From contig JXTC01000379.1 of assembly GCA_002914845.1 (NCBI GenBank), forward strand, positions 1-64,000: a stretch of 64,000 nt of DNA, given 5' to 3'. A model generated the notes under the pieces. The model did no database searches. It was not told the DNA's origin and saw nothing but the letters and a program-made list of their open reading frames with translations. The stretch comes from Trema orientale. Taxonomy: Eukaryota > Streptophyta > Magnoliopsida > Rosales > Cannabaceae. Below, in pieces: positions 1 to 11,054 of this stretch. The translations under genes were made by a program, and so were the position numbers. The first letter of the stretch is position 1, and each line of letters begins with the position of its first letter.

Positions 1-489
1 TACATTATTTGTCGCCGCTTTAAATGAAACGCACCGTTTCATTTAAACCTCAAAGAATTTATGGCGGTCAGTTTGACCGCCTAAATTTTGGTGAAATATC
101 TAAAGCGGCGACAATTGTCGCCGCTTTAAACAAAAACGTAAAGCGGGGACAAATGTCCCCGCTTTAAATCTAATTTCTCAACTATTTTAATTTATTTATA
201 ATATGTTGATCTAAAGCGGCGACTATTGTCGTCGCTTTAAAGCAGATATTTTTTCGCTTCCCCCTAAGTGGCGCCACTACTTCTAAAGCGGCGACAAATG
301 TCACCGCTTTAGAATTTTTGGAGGCAAATTTTGGCGCCATAAGCTAAAGCGGCGACATTTGTCGCCGCTTTAGTCCAAATACCCTAATACGGCGAAAAAT
401 TATATTGTCGCCGTTATAGATTAAATCTATAGCGGCGACAAATTGTCGCCGCTTTAGAGTCGTCGTTCTATTACACCTTTGTTGTAGTG
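1..489. mobile_element. 3' end of a CACTA (En/Spm-type) DNA transposon
   Basis: The stretch ends at 489 with a terminal motif that reads CACTACAACAAAGG on the opposite strand, the signature terminus of CACTA transposons. Inside it lie about eight copies of a short palindrome built on AAAGCGGCGACA / TGTCGCCGCTTT, matching the subterminal repeat arrays to which CACTA transposases bind in known families. Directly after 489 the sequence becomes gypsy pol, so the element appears inserted in, or joined to, the gypsy element. The likely 3-bp target duplication (ATT, 490-492) cannot be checked because the other end is outside the window. No transposase is visible here. Confidence 0.8.
101..455. repeat. 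Array of subterminal palindromes in the CACTA end
   Basis: Hairpin-forming copies start near 101, 139, 211, 281, 341, 390 and 430, with a half copy near 11. The usual arm is AAAGCGGCGACA. The copy near 139 has AAAGCGGGGACA with the matching TGTCCCCGCTTT, so both arms differ from the others in a paired way. The copies near 211 and 281 each have one arm changed. Spacing is irregular, about 40 to 70 bp. Confidence 0.85.
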
Positions 490-3400
490 ATTGTCTACAG
501 GCTCATTCGAATCCTTTGAAACTAAGTCCTATTCTAAAAGCATGCATAGGTGAAAGGAAGAAACTAGAGTGCTATGAGAATTTATTGCCATCGATGGTGA
601 GATGGGAACTGCCGATCAGTACCCTTGGATATCAGTGGTTAGCGAATTTCCAGATGTTTTTCCCGAGGATTTACCGGGGCTACCACATGATAGGGAGATC
701 GAATTCTGCATTGATTTGATTCCCGGAGCTCAGCCAGTTTCTATTCCAGCCTATCGCATAGCTCCAACAGAAATGACTGAGTTGAGAAGTTAGCTGGATG
801 ATCTTTTATCAAAGGGATTCATTCGGAGTAGTACCTCTCCATGGGGTGCTCCTGTTCTATTTGCCAAGAAAGCTGATGGAATGTTTCGGCTCTGTGTGGA
901 TTACAGAAAACTAAATCAGCTAACAGTGAAAAACAAATATCCCTTACCAAGGATCGATGAATTGTTTGATCAACTTGGTGGATCTAGGTTCTTTTCCAAA
1001 ATTGATCTTAGATCTAGTTATCATCAGTTAAATATTCAAGAGGAGGACATACCGAAAACTGCATTCAGGACTCTTTATAGACACTTTGAGTTCTTAGTTA
1101 TGCCGTTTGGTCTGACTAATACTCTAGCAGCGTTCATGGACCTTATGAACAGAATATTTAGGCCTTATTTAGATCGGTTTATAGTTGTCTTTATCGATGA
1201 CATCTTGATCTATTCTAAAACTCGAGAAGAACATGCTAAGCACTTGAGAATTGTGCTAAGCACCTTAAGAGACCATCAACTTTATGCCAAGAGATCCAAG
1301 TGTGACTTCTGGATGACGAAAGTGAAATTCTTGGGGCATGTTATATCTCATGAAGGAATTTTGGTTGACTCTTTCAAGATAGAATCTGTTTTAGAATGGG
1401 AGAGACCGAAAAGTGTAACCGAGATAAGAAATTTTCTTGGTCTAGCGGGTTATTATCGCTGTTTTGTTCAGAATTTCTCGAGAATTACGATGCCTCTGAC
1501 AAAGTTAACGAGAAAGAATGTCAAGTTTGTATGCAATGACGATTGCGAAGCAGCTTTCATGGAATTGAAGAGGAGATTGACAACTGCACCTGTTCTTACT
1601 GTTCCCAATAGTAATGAACCCTATGTCGTGTATACCGATGCTTCTGGTTCAGGATTGGGATGTGTCTTAATGCAAAATGGCAAGGTAGTGGCTTATGCTT
1701 CCCGCCAGTTAAAGCCACATGAGAAGAACTATCCCACTCATGACTTGGAGTTAGCAGCTGTAATTTTTGCTCTTAAGATTTAGAGATGCTATCTGTATGG
1801 TGTAAAGTTTGAGATTTATTCTGATCATAAGAGTCTAAAGTATCTGTTTACTCAACGAGACTTAAACTTGAGACAAAGAAGATGGATTGAGTATATGGAG
1901 GACTATGACTTCGAACTTCAGTACCATCCTAGAAAAGCCAACGTTTTAGCTGATGTCTTGAGCAGAAAGTCTCGTAACATGCTTGCTTCCTTGATCCTAG
2001 AAGATTGGAAAAATTCAGTTACCATTGGTGACTATAACTTGGAGTATAATGAAAGTGGGAAAACTGCTTATATCAGCAACATTGTGGCAACGCCATCACT
2101 CCTCCAGATAGCACAACAAAGTCAGTGGAAAGATTAAGAACTGAGAACGATCTGGAATCAACTTCAGAATGGTGAGCAATTAAATGGTTGGAGTACCAAT
2201 AGAGAAGGATTTGTGCTTTTCAATGGAAGACTAGCTATAGCTAATGACCCTCATCTTAGAGAGACTATTCTGACTGAGGCTCATAAGTCCAAATTTGCAG
2301 TACATCCTAGTAGTACTAAGATGTACCATGATCTAAAGAGGCAGTACTGGTGGAAAGGCATGAAACGAGATGTAGTTACTTTTGTGGTTAAGTGTTTGAC
2401 TTGTCAGCAAGTTAAGGCAGAACACCAGAGGCCAGCTGGACTACTTCAGTCTTTACCTATTCCGGAGTGGAAATGGGATAAAATCACCATGGATTTTGTA
2501 ACAGGTTTACCAAGAACTCAAAGAAAGAATGACACTATTTGGGTGATAATTGATCGGATGACAAAGATTGCCCACTTTATACCGATCAGGATTGACTCTT
2601 CACTCACACAACTGAGTCGTCTTTATGTGGACAACATTATTCGCTTACATGGGGTACCGTCAAGCATAGTTTCTGACAGATATCCAAGGTTTACATCAAA
2701 GTTCTGGAGAGCTTTACAAAGAGCTTTGGGAACAAAACTAAATCTCAGTACAGCTCATCATCCTCAGACAGATGGCCAATCTGAGAGAACTATACAGATT
2801 CTAGAGGACATGCTTCACTCATGTATACTGGACTTTATTGGAAGCTGGGATGATCACCTGTCATTGGTGGAGTTTGCTTACAATAACAGCTACAAAACCA
2901 GTCTTGGCATGGCTCCATATGAGGTACTATATGGAAGACCATGCAGATCACCCTTGTGTTGGGCTGATACAGAGGAGTGTGTTACTCTTGGGCCAAAACT
3001 GGTACAAGAGACTACTGAGAAGATTAACAAGATCAGAGAGAGACTTAAGATTGTTCAGAGTCACCAGAAAAGCTATGCAGACCCCACAAGACGTGAGGTA
3101 GAATTTGACGTTGGTGACAGGGTATTCTTGAAAGTCTCGCCAATGCGTGGAGTCACGAGATTTGGAGTTAAAGGGAAACTAGCTCCAAGCTACATTGGGC
3201 CATTCGAGATTACTGATAGAATTGGGCCTGTTGCTTATCATCTGGATCTACCATCACAATTGGGTCGAGTACACAATGTATTTCACGTCTCAATGCTCAG
3301 GAAGTACATACCTGACCCATCCCATGTTATCTAGTACTTGGAAGTGCCTATCCAAGAGAATGTGACTTATGAGGAGCAACCAGTTCGAATACTGGGGAGA

Positions 3401-3550
3401 GAGCTCAAGGTGCTTCGTAACAGAGAGATTCCGCTTGTCAAGGTTCTTTAGGAAAATCATAAGGAAGAAGAAGCTACTTGGGAACTCGAGACTGAGATGT
3501 ACGAAAAGCATCCTCATTTGTTTAACTTCCAGCTTGAGGTTGTACTTTGA
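490..3550 (+). pseudogene. pol: Decayed gypsy pol (RT, RNase H, integrase, chromodomain)
   Basis: The polyprotein of a chromovirus, which copies element RNA into DNA and integrates it. One reading frame runs from about 602 to the natural stop at 3548-3550. Visible motifs are the RT entry region SPWGAPVLF, the catalytic FIDD near 1189-1206, RNase H with YTDAS near 1630, the H2C2 zinc finger with CLTC near 2395, and integrase acidic residues in TMDF, VSDR and SERT (2490-2800). The C-terminus contains a chromodomain-like segment with EEATWELE near 3480, thought in this family to steer insertion into heterochromatin. Five premature in-frame stops interrupt it (TAG 791, TAG 1781, TAA 2135, TAG 3332, TAG 3449). 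Protease and Gag are absent. It cannot make a working enzyme. Confidence 0.92.
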
Positions 3551-3586
3551 ATTTTGCCTTGTACCCTGAATTTCGGGACGAAATTC

Positions 3587-3603
3587 CTTTAAGGAGGGGA
3601 GAA
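3587..3603 (+). other. Polypurine tract of the gypsy element
   Basis: The purine run AAGGAGGGGAGAA lies directly before the LTR start TGTAAAAACC at 3604. It is the plus-strand primer of reverse transcription and fixes the internal/LTR border. Confidence 0.85.
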
Positions 3604-5639
3604 TGTAAAAACCTGTATATTTTAAGGGTAAAATGGTCTTTTGACCAGGTAAAAAAAAAAAAATCAAAATCAGATAATAATATATGTATATACGTTTCTG
3701 ACTCTCTCTCCCTCTCTCTCTCACTTCGACTCTCTCTCTCTCTATTTTGTCTCTCGGCCGAGCAACCCCCGAAGCACGCCGCCACTGCCTGGAGCTCCGT
3801 CCGCCGGCAAGGACCGCCGGCGAGTCTTCGCAAAGCCGCCACGCCCCTCCGCCGGCCACCTGTAGCTACTGCCGATCGGTGGTTTACCGAAAAACCTCCA
3901 CGGAAGTAGTTTGAGCATTTTTGGTTTTTTCGTCACCGGTGCTGATTCTGGCGTCCTTTCACCGTGAAACCGGTCCCGTTTAACTCGTCTCCTCACGATC
4001 TTCGACATGGTATATATATCTTGACTCAATATTGTCCGGATTGAATTTTGCCAGTTTTGTCAATTTTGAGCTATTTTAGTTTTATATTTAAATTTGTCAA
4101 TCTGGCCGTTAGATTGTGTTTTCGACCTCATATTTGGAATGTACTCGGAAAATAGAGAAGTTTGATATATATATATTGTGTTGTTTGGTGATCGGCACAA
4201 AAATCGCGATCGAACGGTCGAGATTTTGTCTCGATTTGCATGCTACCGGTCTGGTGTGGATCCGGACCCGAATTTGGCAAGTTATATGTCTAACCTACCT
4301 ATTTTGGGTGCTAGGAATTTAGTAAAGAAGTCTATTTGAAGAATTAAGACTCCAGTGAGAAGTTGACTTTTCGCAAGAGGACGATCGAGGGCTCGGAATT
4401 GGTTCCCGACCCTCCGGGCAATCGTCAATGATACCTCGAGGACTCAATAGCGTAGTATCGCTATTCCGGTGAGGTAGGGGTTCAATTACTAAGTTTTATA
4501 CTTATTTTGATTTAAAATGTGCATTATGACCTATTTCTTGAAATTGTCGATTTTCATAGATTTTATGGATTTGATTGGATATCTGGTGGACTTTTGAACT
4601 ATTGAAATGTATTGGATTATTCTGGGATTGGTTTGTATGATTTTTAAGCAGGTTTAAAAATTTTGGTTTTAGGAAAATACAGCCGTTATGCTGCCCAATT
4701 TTCTGTAAATCTCAGAATAATACCAAATGAGTTTTAAAGAATGATTTCTTGATATACTTGATGCATGGTTATTACACACTCTATGATATATTGTACCTAC
4801 CATAAGATCACACATTTGAGTTCCATTTTAGCATCATGGTATTTAGATCGCTGGCGAGTTGCTGCAGCGCTAGGTGAGAGACCTAGGCTCCTGCGCAGGT
4901 TTTGCTGACACACCTCCGGGTAGTGTCAGGATACTGGGTACCTCTGTTCAAGAGGTATTACAGGACCGTGATGAGAGGATAGGAGCTCATAGATATACTT
5001 ATACTTGGTTGATTTATGATATGTACAACATGACTATGAACATGGTGACTTTGGTTTTGGTTTTGATTTTGAATATGTGATTGTACTTGAATATTTGTAA
5101 ACTTGTTTTATAACTGGATTTTGGAAAGGTACTAACCATGCAGATTTCAAAAGTTGCATTCATACTAAAAAGGTAATTAAATTCCTACTGAGCATGTGAA
5201 TGCTCACCCCCTTATCTTTCCCCTCTCAGGTGGTGTACAGTGTGATTTGGGCAACTCCGGAGCGGAGTGACTAAGACTGCAAGATTTGTTCTAGTTTAGT
5301 AGTTGGTAAATACTTGATAACTTACTTTGGATTGTAATAACATTTAAGGCTCATACTTTGGATTTAGCCTGTAGAATCCATTATGCCTACTTGTGATGAC
5401 AATGGTGATGCATATGTATATTTTATTACTATTATTAACAGTCTATGTCTAGTGGTGATCACAAACTGTGGGAATTTACAATTTGAACTATTTTTATAAA
5501 CTTTTACAGAAGCTGTCGTTTTTCAATTAGCTGTCGTATTTCCGAAAAATTGAAGTTTCTAAAATTTTTTAAAACAAATTATGAATTTCCACTTGTGAAA
5601 TTCCCATTCTGCTACTGGCCCGGGGTTTGGTTCGTGACA
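3604..5639 (+). repeat. 3' LTR of the Tekay-like gypsy element
   Basis: A 2,036-bp LTR from TGTAAAAACC to GGTTCGTGACA (TG...CA). It starts after the PPT. An A-run and a CT microsatellite (about 3699-3744) lie near the U3/R area, followed by a GC-richer segment (3760-3980). Blocks such as CTAACCATGCAG near 5135 and TGAATGCTCACCCCC near 5198 recur in the diverged LTRs at 6909-9640, 30818-31430, 46441-47261 and 50230-53014. Reading frames in it are short, overlap on both strands and look accidental. Confidence 0.88.
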
Positions 5640-6210
5640 ATAATTGTTCAATTTTTCATCAATTAATGAAAACTCACATCAATTTAATACTAAGTGTACA
5701 AGGTCAATTTGGTAGTATTGTATTGTGCTGTAGTCCTGATGTAGTTGTGCAGTGAACAAGAAATATCTATGAGAAATAAGGTCTAGATATTCGGTAAATT
5801 TAACTTACAAAACTGTTGTGTTGTTTAAAAGTAATATCTAGTATTTAATAAACTGTAGATTGTGTGTGTTATAAGATGTTATTTTAGGCAATTTGTATTA
5901 TGACAGCTGTACTGTTATTTTAGGCAATTTGTTATTTTAATGTTTGCATTTTAGGCATTCTTATCATGCTTCTCAAATTTTACTTAAAATAGTGGTTACA
6001 ACAACTTTTAAAATCTCCCACCCCCCTCCTTTTTTTTTTTTTTTTCCCTAACAGCTTTTAAAAGCAAAAAAAATAAAATCTAGAAACAATCCCTAATGGA
6101 GCCTTAATAGTACATTATTATATGTTATTACATGCTTAAAGACTATCATTGGTTATTTTTTTTACTAATTAATGAAATTTTAAGTTAAATTAATACCACT
6201 AAGTATAATT
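5640..6210. other. AT-rich noncoding stretch
   Basis: There are no credible reading frames. A short motif around TTTTAGGCAATTTGT occurs twice near 5880-5930, and a poly-T run lies near 6030. I see nothing functional. Confidence 0.6.
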
Positions 6211-6408
6211 AGATAAAATAATGGACTATTTTTTTTTAAATAAGTGGGGATTAACTAATGACCACCACTTACTACAAATTTAAAAGAAAATAACACACAC
6301 ACACTCTACCAAGGTTTGAACCCCTGACCCCCCCAAACTCACACACATATCCCTCAAACTTTGGACTAACTGAGCTAGCCCCAGTTGGCAGATAAAATAG
6401 TGGACTAT
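6211..6408 (-). mobile_element. tRNA-derived SINE with target duplications
   Basis: Read on the minus strand, the body (6389 down to 6230) begins with GGGGCTAGCTCAGTTAGTCC, a tRNA-like A box, followed by GGGGTTCAAACC, a B box. It ends in an A-rich tail next to 6230. It is flanked by 19-bp direct repeats that begin AGATAAAATA and end TGGACTAT (6211-6229 and 6390-6408), differing at one base. The A/B boxes, A-rich tail and long duplication together define a RNA polymerase III-transcribed SINE mobilised by LINE enzymes. The body is about 160 bp. Confidence 0.85.
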
Positions 6409-6450
6409 AGAACTTAATAGAACATCATTTCTTAATGTCACATGCTTAAG

Positions 6451-6690
6451 TTAGAATAAATTTAGATCAATTCTTAATAATTAACAAAATTTAACATTTT
6501 TTTAATACTAGTAAATTTAATATGACAAAGCATATGCTTATAGTATTTAGTATAAACTATTACAAAGTATGTTAGAATAAATTTAGATCAATTCTTAATA
6601 ATTAACAAAATTTAACTTTTTTTTTAATACCACTAAACTTAATATGACAAAGCATATGCTTATAATATTTAGTATAAAAATATTACATAT
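6451..6690. repeat. Two-copy tandem repeat, 121-bp period
   Basis: The block starting TTAGAATAAATTTAGATCAA at 6451 begins again at 6572, with small indels in a T-run. A simple local duplication in noncoding DNA. Confidence 0.85.
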
Positions 6691-6908
6691 CCTCACATGT
6701 TCTACTAAGACTTAAATTGATTAGTTTTGTATTAGTTAACAAAATCTAACATTAATTTAATACATCTAAGCATAATGATGCAATTTAGTAGCTTAAGAAT
6801 AATATTATATACTATTATACACTTAACTAATATTAAAATTGGTTAATTTTGCAACTGAAATTGAAAAGAGCTGATGGGTAGAGGAAACAACAACAATGAG
6901 TAAGAATA

Positions 6909-9640
6909 TGTCACGACCCAAATCCTAGGCCAATAGTAGAAAGAGAATTTCACAAGTAGAATTAAAAAAATTTATAAAGATAGTTTTAAAAGTAGATTCC
7001 CATAGTTTTGTGATCACAATTAGACATGGACTCTTAATAAAACTTTATAAAACAAATCTAAGCATTATTATTTTCCTCACAATTTAGGCATAATAATTAT
7101 ACAGACCAAATCCATAACATGGACCATAAAATTAATTCAAATTTAAAATGCTTAAATTGGGAGTCTCTAAATAGTTACCAGCTTCTAACTAGTGACTAAG
7201 CTTTCTTCCAAGTCACTTTGCTCCTGAGTTACCCAAGTCACACTGAACACCACTTGAGGAGGAAAAATAGGGAGGTGAGCATGATATACCCAGTAGGATA
7301 CCCAATTACCTTTTTGGAAAATCATTTAATTCTAAAAACCCTGCATGGTTAGTTATTATAAAAATAGTTCAGAAAATATCTAAAAATCAAAATGACCGTA
7401 AATTGAAAATCATTATCAAAAGCCATAATCAATACCATAAAGAAAACAATACAAACAATTCATAGTGCATATATCACAAATCAACCCATCCCATAAGCTC
7501 ACATTCTCTCATCTATGTACTAGAGTAACTCGTACTACGTATACTAAGTAATCTCTGCCTGATACCTATCCCAAAAAATCGGAGGGATACTCATGTGTCT
7601 ATGCCTGCTGATCGAAGGGGCAACTGAATGCCTACGCCTACGTAGTAAGGGTAATCAGAAGACCCCGTGTGGGTTTACAGGCTCTCACTGAGTATAGAGG
7701 TGCTGGCCGTCTACTGAACACCGCGATGCCTAAGATGGACCTCATGTGTGATCATATAGTATATGCAATATGTAGGGGGGTACAAACAACAACACAGTAA
7801 CATTCTAGGCATGCTCTAATTTTTAATCAAAGGCTGCTCTATTCTTTTTTAGATTTTAATAATGTAACACATGTATTTTTATACAAATCAAATATTAATC
7901 ATGCGCAAAATTATTCATAAAATCATTTAGAGCAGTCCATCAGATATCATAATATCATAATCACGTTTTATAAAAATTATGGAAAACACAGTAATTAAAT
8001 CCCCTACCTCGAGATCATAACTATGCCAAGCTCCAAGCGCTTGTAAAATTTCCCGTTGATTATTTTGATGCACCAAAGGTGTTTCCACAAATCCCCCTCA
8101 CTCACTTTGACGGGAGACTTTTCCAATGGAGCCTCAAATGGTAAAACAGACTTCACCAATACGTTCCTAGTATCCAAATTAGCTAGGTTAAATATTTAGC
8201 TAGATTAATTTGAGTTTGGGCCGAAACTCGAACGGTGGCATACAAAACGAGACTATTCACAAGTTTTGTGTCTCGAAATTTGTGCCATTTTGAAACATAT
8301 CAATGTTATATATCAAAGTTTATCTGTCGATCTCACTAAATCCGAATTTGAAGTTGAAACTTCACTTCGAGGTCCCAAGCCTTAATTGGGCCTTAATTCC
8401 GAAAGTTGCAAAAATATGACTTTTCGAAAATATTTGCACAAACAACAGCTTTGCTTATTATTTATAAAAATACCATATTTTTAGAAATATTTTGGAAAAT
8501 ATCACTTTTCCTTAATTCGGAACGAGACCCAGTCTCAATAGTAACAGACTTTCGGTCCAATATAGTACTGGTTTGCAAAAATAGCACTTTTAGGCTCGAA
8601 TTAGAAATATATCACATTTCTCAATTCGAAAATTCTCCTGTTTCCGTATTTCAATTCAACAAAACACCGCCGTATTTATTCATAATGCAATCTCCTCTAT
8701 TACCTCATATAACTTTTATGGCTAAAATAATTACTTCATGTAAACGCTATAATTATAACTTCAAAAATGACGGATTTCTCACCAAGTCGACTCAGCTTAA
8801 ATCGACGATAACAATTGGCTGGAGTCGATCGACGACATCGAGTGGAGGCTGCATGTGCCAGAGATAAGCTGAAACGACGACCAGTGGTGGACTTTTTGAC
8901 AGAAAACACACGCGGTAGGCGTCGTCTTTGCTGACTTCTAGCATCGTCATCGTGGTGCGGTGGTCGGTGGGACTGGGCTGCGGACGTTCGTCGGCAACTT
9001 GAGGTTCACACAGGTAGGCATATCAGCAATGGGGAGATCCGGTACGATGGCGAAACTTGTCGGCAAAGCTTCGAGTCTTTGGGCTTCAATTGAAGAAGAA
9101 ATAAAAAGAAAAAGAAAGGAAACACATAGAGAGAGAGGATGTCGGGTGTGGGAGAGAAAAAAAAGGAGAAGAATGCATTTAAAAACAAAAATAGGTCCCA
9201 CCACTTATATAAAATATTATATTTTATTTAGTTAAATTTTTTAGGCTAAAATTACTAGAATACACGCGGTAGGCATGTCTTTGCTGACTTCTAGCATCGT
9301 CGTCGTGGCGCGGTGGTCAGTGGGACTGGGCTGCGGACGTTCGTTGGCAGCTTGAGGTTCACAAGGGTAGGCACATCAGCAGTAGGGAGATCCGGTGCAA
9401 CAGCGAGACTTGTCCGCAAAGCTTCAAGTCTTTGGGCTTCAATTGAAGAAGAAAGAAAGAGAAAAAAGAAAAGAAACACGTAGAGAGAGAGAGGATGTCG
9501 GGTATGGGAGAGAAAAAAATGAGGAGAGTGTGTTTAAAAATAAAATAAGTCCCACCACTTATATAAAATATTATATTTTATTTAATTAAATTTTTTAGGC
9601 TAAAATCACTAAAATACCTTTAAAAATTTGGCTTTTTACA
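6909..9640 (-). mobile_element. Solo LTR related to Tekay-type elements
   Basis: A 2,732-bp LTR in reverse orientation from TGTCACGACCC (6909) to GGCTTTTTACA (9640). It is bounded by identical 5-bp repeats GAATA at 6904-6908 and 9641-9645. With no internal domain, it is a solo LTR left by recombination between the two LTRs of one element. Reverse-complement blocks match the LTR at 3604-5639, including the CTAACCATGCAGG area near 7345 and the GTGCTCACC area near 7270. It is longer than that LTR partly because of an internal 355-bp duplication. Confidence 0.93.
8907..9617 (-). repeat. 355-bp tandem duplication inside the solo LTR
   Basis: A block beginning ACACGCGGTAGGC at 8907 is repeated from 9262 to about 9617, with scattered substitutions. 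It lies at the upstream (U3/R) end of the minus-strand LTR and includes the purine-rich stretch and a GC-richer part, so the region around the LTR transcription start appears doubled. Frames crossing it on both strands are by-products of the repeat. Confidence 0.9.
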
Positions 9641-9900
9641 GAATAAGGGTGGATGGTTGGCTAAGAGAGACATAGAGGGCAGAGTGTCAAGAGTGAGAGA
9701 GAAATAAGAAGGAAGTAAGGGTGGTAAATGTTGGTGACTGGTAAGTGGGAGGCTAAGAGAAGGGTTTGAGAGTTGAGAGAGTGTTTGGGATAAGAGAAGC
9801 CACAAATGTGAGACTGAGAGAGCGGTTGAAGTGAATTGTATTCGGTTTAGGGTTTTATTTTTAAATAATTTTAAAATTTTAGAATTTTATATATTGTATA
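9641..9900 (-). other. Possible 5' end of a host gene, cut by the solo LTR
   Basis: On the minus strand this reads like a plant 5' leader: a telo-box-like AAACCCTAAACC near 9843-9855 follows an AT-rich stretch, then comes a pyrimidine-rich leader of about 170 nt, then an ATG in a CT-rich context near 9680. The solo LTR TSD (GAATA) falls just downstream of that ATG, and beyond 6908 the pyrimidine-rich sequence continues for about 60 nt. No conserved protein can be recognised. It could equally be part of another repeat. Confidence 0.3.
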
Positions 9901-10103
9901 ATACATTTAAAAATAAATTACAGCCATATTAAGTCATTAATATTGGGCAGGTGATGTTATATTGGACCGATTAGAACCTTCCCCCTAGCCTTGCCAAGAA
10001 TTCAATGGGTGGGTTAATTTCAGCATGAGTTACTTCGGTTTAAACGTTTTCAGGTTTTTTGGATTGCCATTAGGCGATTTTTTTTTTTTTTTTTTTTTTT
10101 TGG
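9901..10103. other. Noncoding stretch ending in a long poly-T
   Basis: An AT-rich stretch, then moderately mixed sequence, then an uninterrupted T-run of about 24 nt at 10079-10102. The run may be the tail of a reverse-transcribed insertion on the minus strand, but no body is recognisable. Confidence 0.5.
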
Positions 10104-10620
10104 GGGTGTTCACAGGTTGTTAGGTTTTCTGCAGAGTCTAAATCTAACACCATAGGAGTAACAAGAAGATTTATAATCAATAAAAAAAGGTACATCTACA
10201 CCATGGAGGATCATCTATAAACCAATCGAAGTTTATATATATAAAATTGTAATTTGGCACTTATTCTATTAGATATTTTGCCACTAGTTATGATTTTTGG
10301 GATTGATAACTATAAATTGATGGTAATTTGGTAGACATATTACTATAAATTGATGGTAATGGTTCTAATTATATCACTTGATTTATTGAAAATGAATAAA
10401 TTGCTCCCTAAAAATCCAATACAGAAAACTATAGCTGTGGGAGAGCAGCTACGGGTTCAGGCAGAGCTTCACCAAAACCCTCGAGAAAAGCGGCACCTGG
10501 CCATTGAAAAGCAGCACAAGGCCGTGTGATTCCTTTTGAGGATTTGCACGTGGGTGGTAAGGTTCAAACAGAGCTTCACTGGAACACTCGGAGAGGAGCG
10601 GTTTTATGAAACCCTGGTTC
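10104..10620 (+). repeat. R repeat, first copy
   Basis: Shares ordered blocks with the array at 31771-46440: TGGAGGATCATCTATAAACC near 10204, the TAATTTGGCACTTATTCT area near 10250, and two copies of a GGTTCA(G/A)(G/A)CAGAGCTTCAC motif about 95 bp apart (10453 and 10551). Each R unit carries this motif pair. No protein-coding potential is visible, and the class is unknown. Confidence 0.75.
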
Positions 10621-10930
10621 CACTTAGGGGTATAAGAGTAATTTCAAGAGAATTTAATTAAAAATGCTAGGAATAAGTTAAAAGTTTGAATATGGGCTAA
10701 AGTGTTAGAAAAATTGAGGAATATGGGTTACTTTGCAAAATTTTGAAGGCATATATGAGAAGAACTTCGAGCTAAGGGTCATACTGTAAGCCTGGAAGCC
10801 CTTTAAACCTGCTATAAATAGATCAAACACCCAAAAGCCCAGACCCTTTCCTTCCCTCTTCTCTTTCCCCCCTCGTGAAAATCCTCTTGAACAGGTTCTC
10901 TGTACTTCATTCCAGGAAAGTCTCTGGAGT
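10621..10930 (+). repeat. LTR-like fragment with TATA box (left part of a split LTR)
   Basis: Noncoding sequence with the layout of a gypsy LTR U3-R region, including a TATA box and a pyrimidine-rich downstream stretch. It ends where the old copia begins. A Tekay-type LTR 3' part in the same orientation resumes at 30818 on the far side of that copia. I infer that the two are halves of one LTR with some sequence lost. Confidence 0.5.
10811..10820 (+). promoter_or_regulatory. TATA box of the LTR-like fragment
   Basis: CTATAAATAG is followed about 30 nt later by a C/T-rich run, the usual layout of a plant core promoter or an LTR transcription start. No gene follows it. Confidence 0.55.
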
Positions 10931-11054
10931 AATATCTCCTTTTTCCATATGATCACAAAGAAAATAGTATCTTATATCAGTATGCTTAGTTCTTAAATGC
11001 AAGATTTTTGAATAAATTGATAGCACTAGTATTATCACATTCAATATGCACATT
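10931..11054 (-). pseudogene. Copia RNase H fragment (old element)
   Basis: Minus-strand translation contains ECDNTSAINLFKN, the conserved RNase H segment near the end of copia pol. It aligns with the same stretch of the inserted element at 21030-21120. It stops being similar near 10931, where the LTR-like fragment takes over. It is separated from the rest of RNase H by the insertion at 11055-13537. Confidence 0.8.

Larger units (their letters stand above)
490..5639 (+). mobile_element. Tekay/Del-type Ty3-gypsy retrotransposon, 5'-truncated
   Basis: This is the 3' two thirds of a chromovirus. In order it has the start of reverse transcriptase, RNase H, integrase, a chromodomain-like C-terminus, a polypurine tract and one 3' LTR. 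Gag, protease and the 5' LTR are missing on the left, where the CACTA end abuts. The chromodomain, the spacer GAATTTCGGGACGAAATTC before the PPT and the long LTR point to the Tekay (Del) clade. The LTR is followed by ATAAT (5640-5644), the probable target duplication whose partner lies outside the window. Confidence 0.9.

Noticed and set aside
1..455. CRISPR-like regular palindromic repeats
   Set aside because: Irregular spacing, plant context and a CACTA terminus at 489. These are transposon subterminal repeats.
3290..4029. Overlapping frames on both strands around the gypsy LTR start
   Set aside because: They span the PPT, a microsatellite and the LTR border in several frames, with simple Ser/Arg/Glu-rich composition. 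Noncoding LTR.
6290..6389. A tRNA gene
   Set aside because: A and B box matches only. There is no cloverleaf, and the A-rich tail and target duplications show a SINE.
8947..9589. Short frames on both strands in the duplicated solo LTR segment
   Set aside because: They follow the 355-bp repeat, are low complexity (Phe/Leu or Lys/Arg/Glu runs) and have no homology I recognise.
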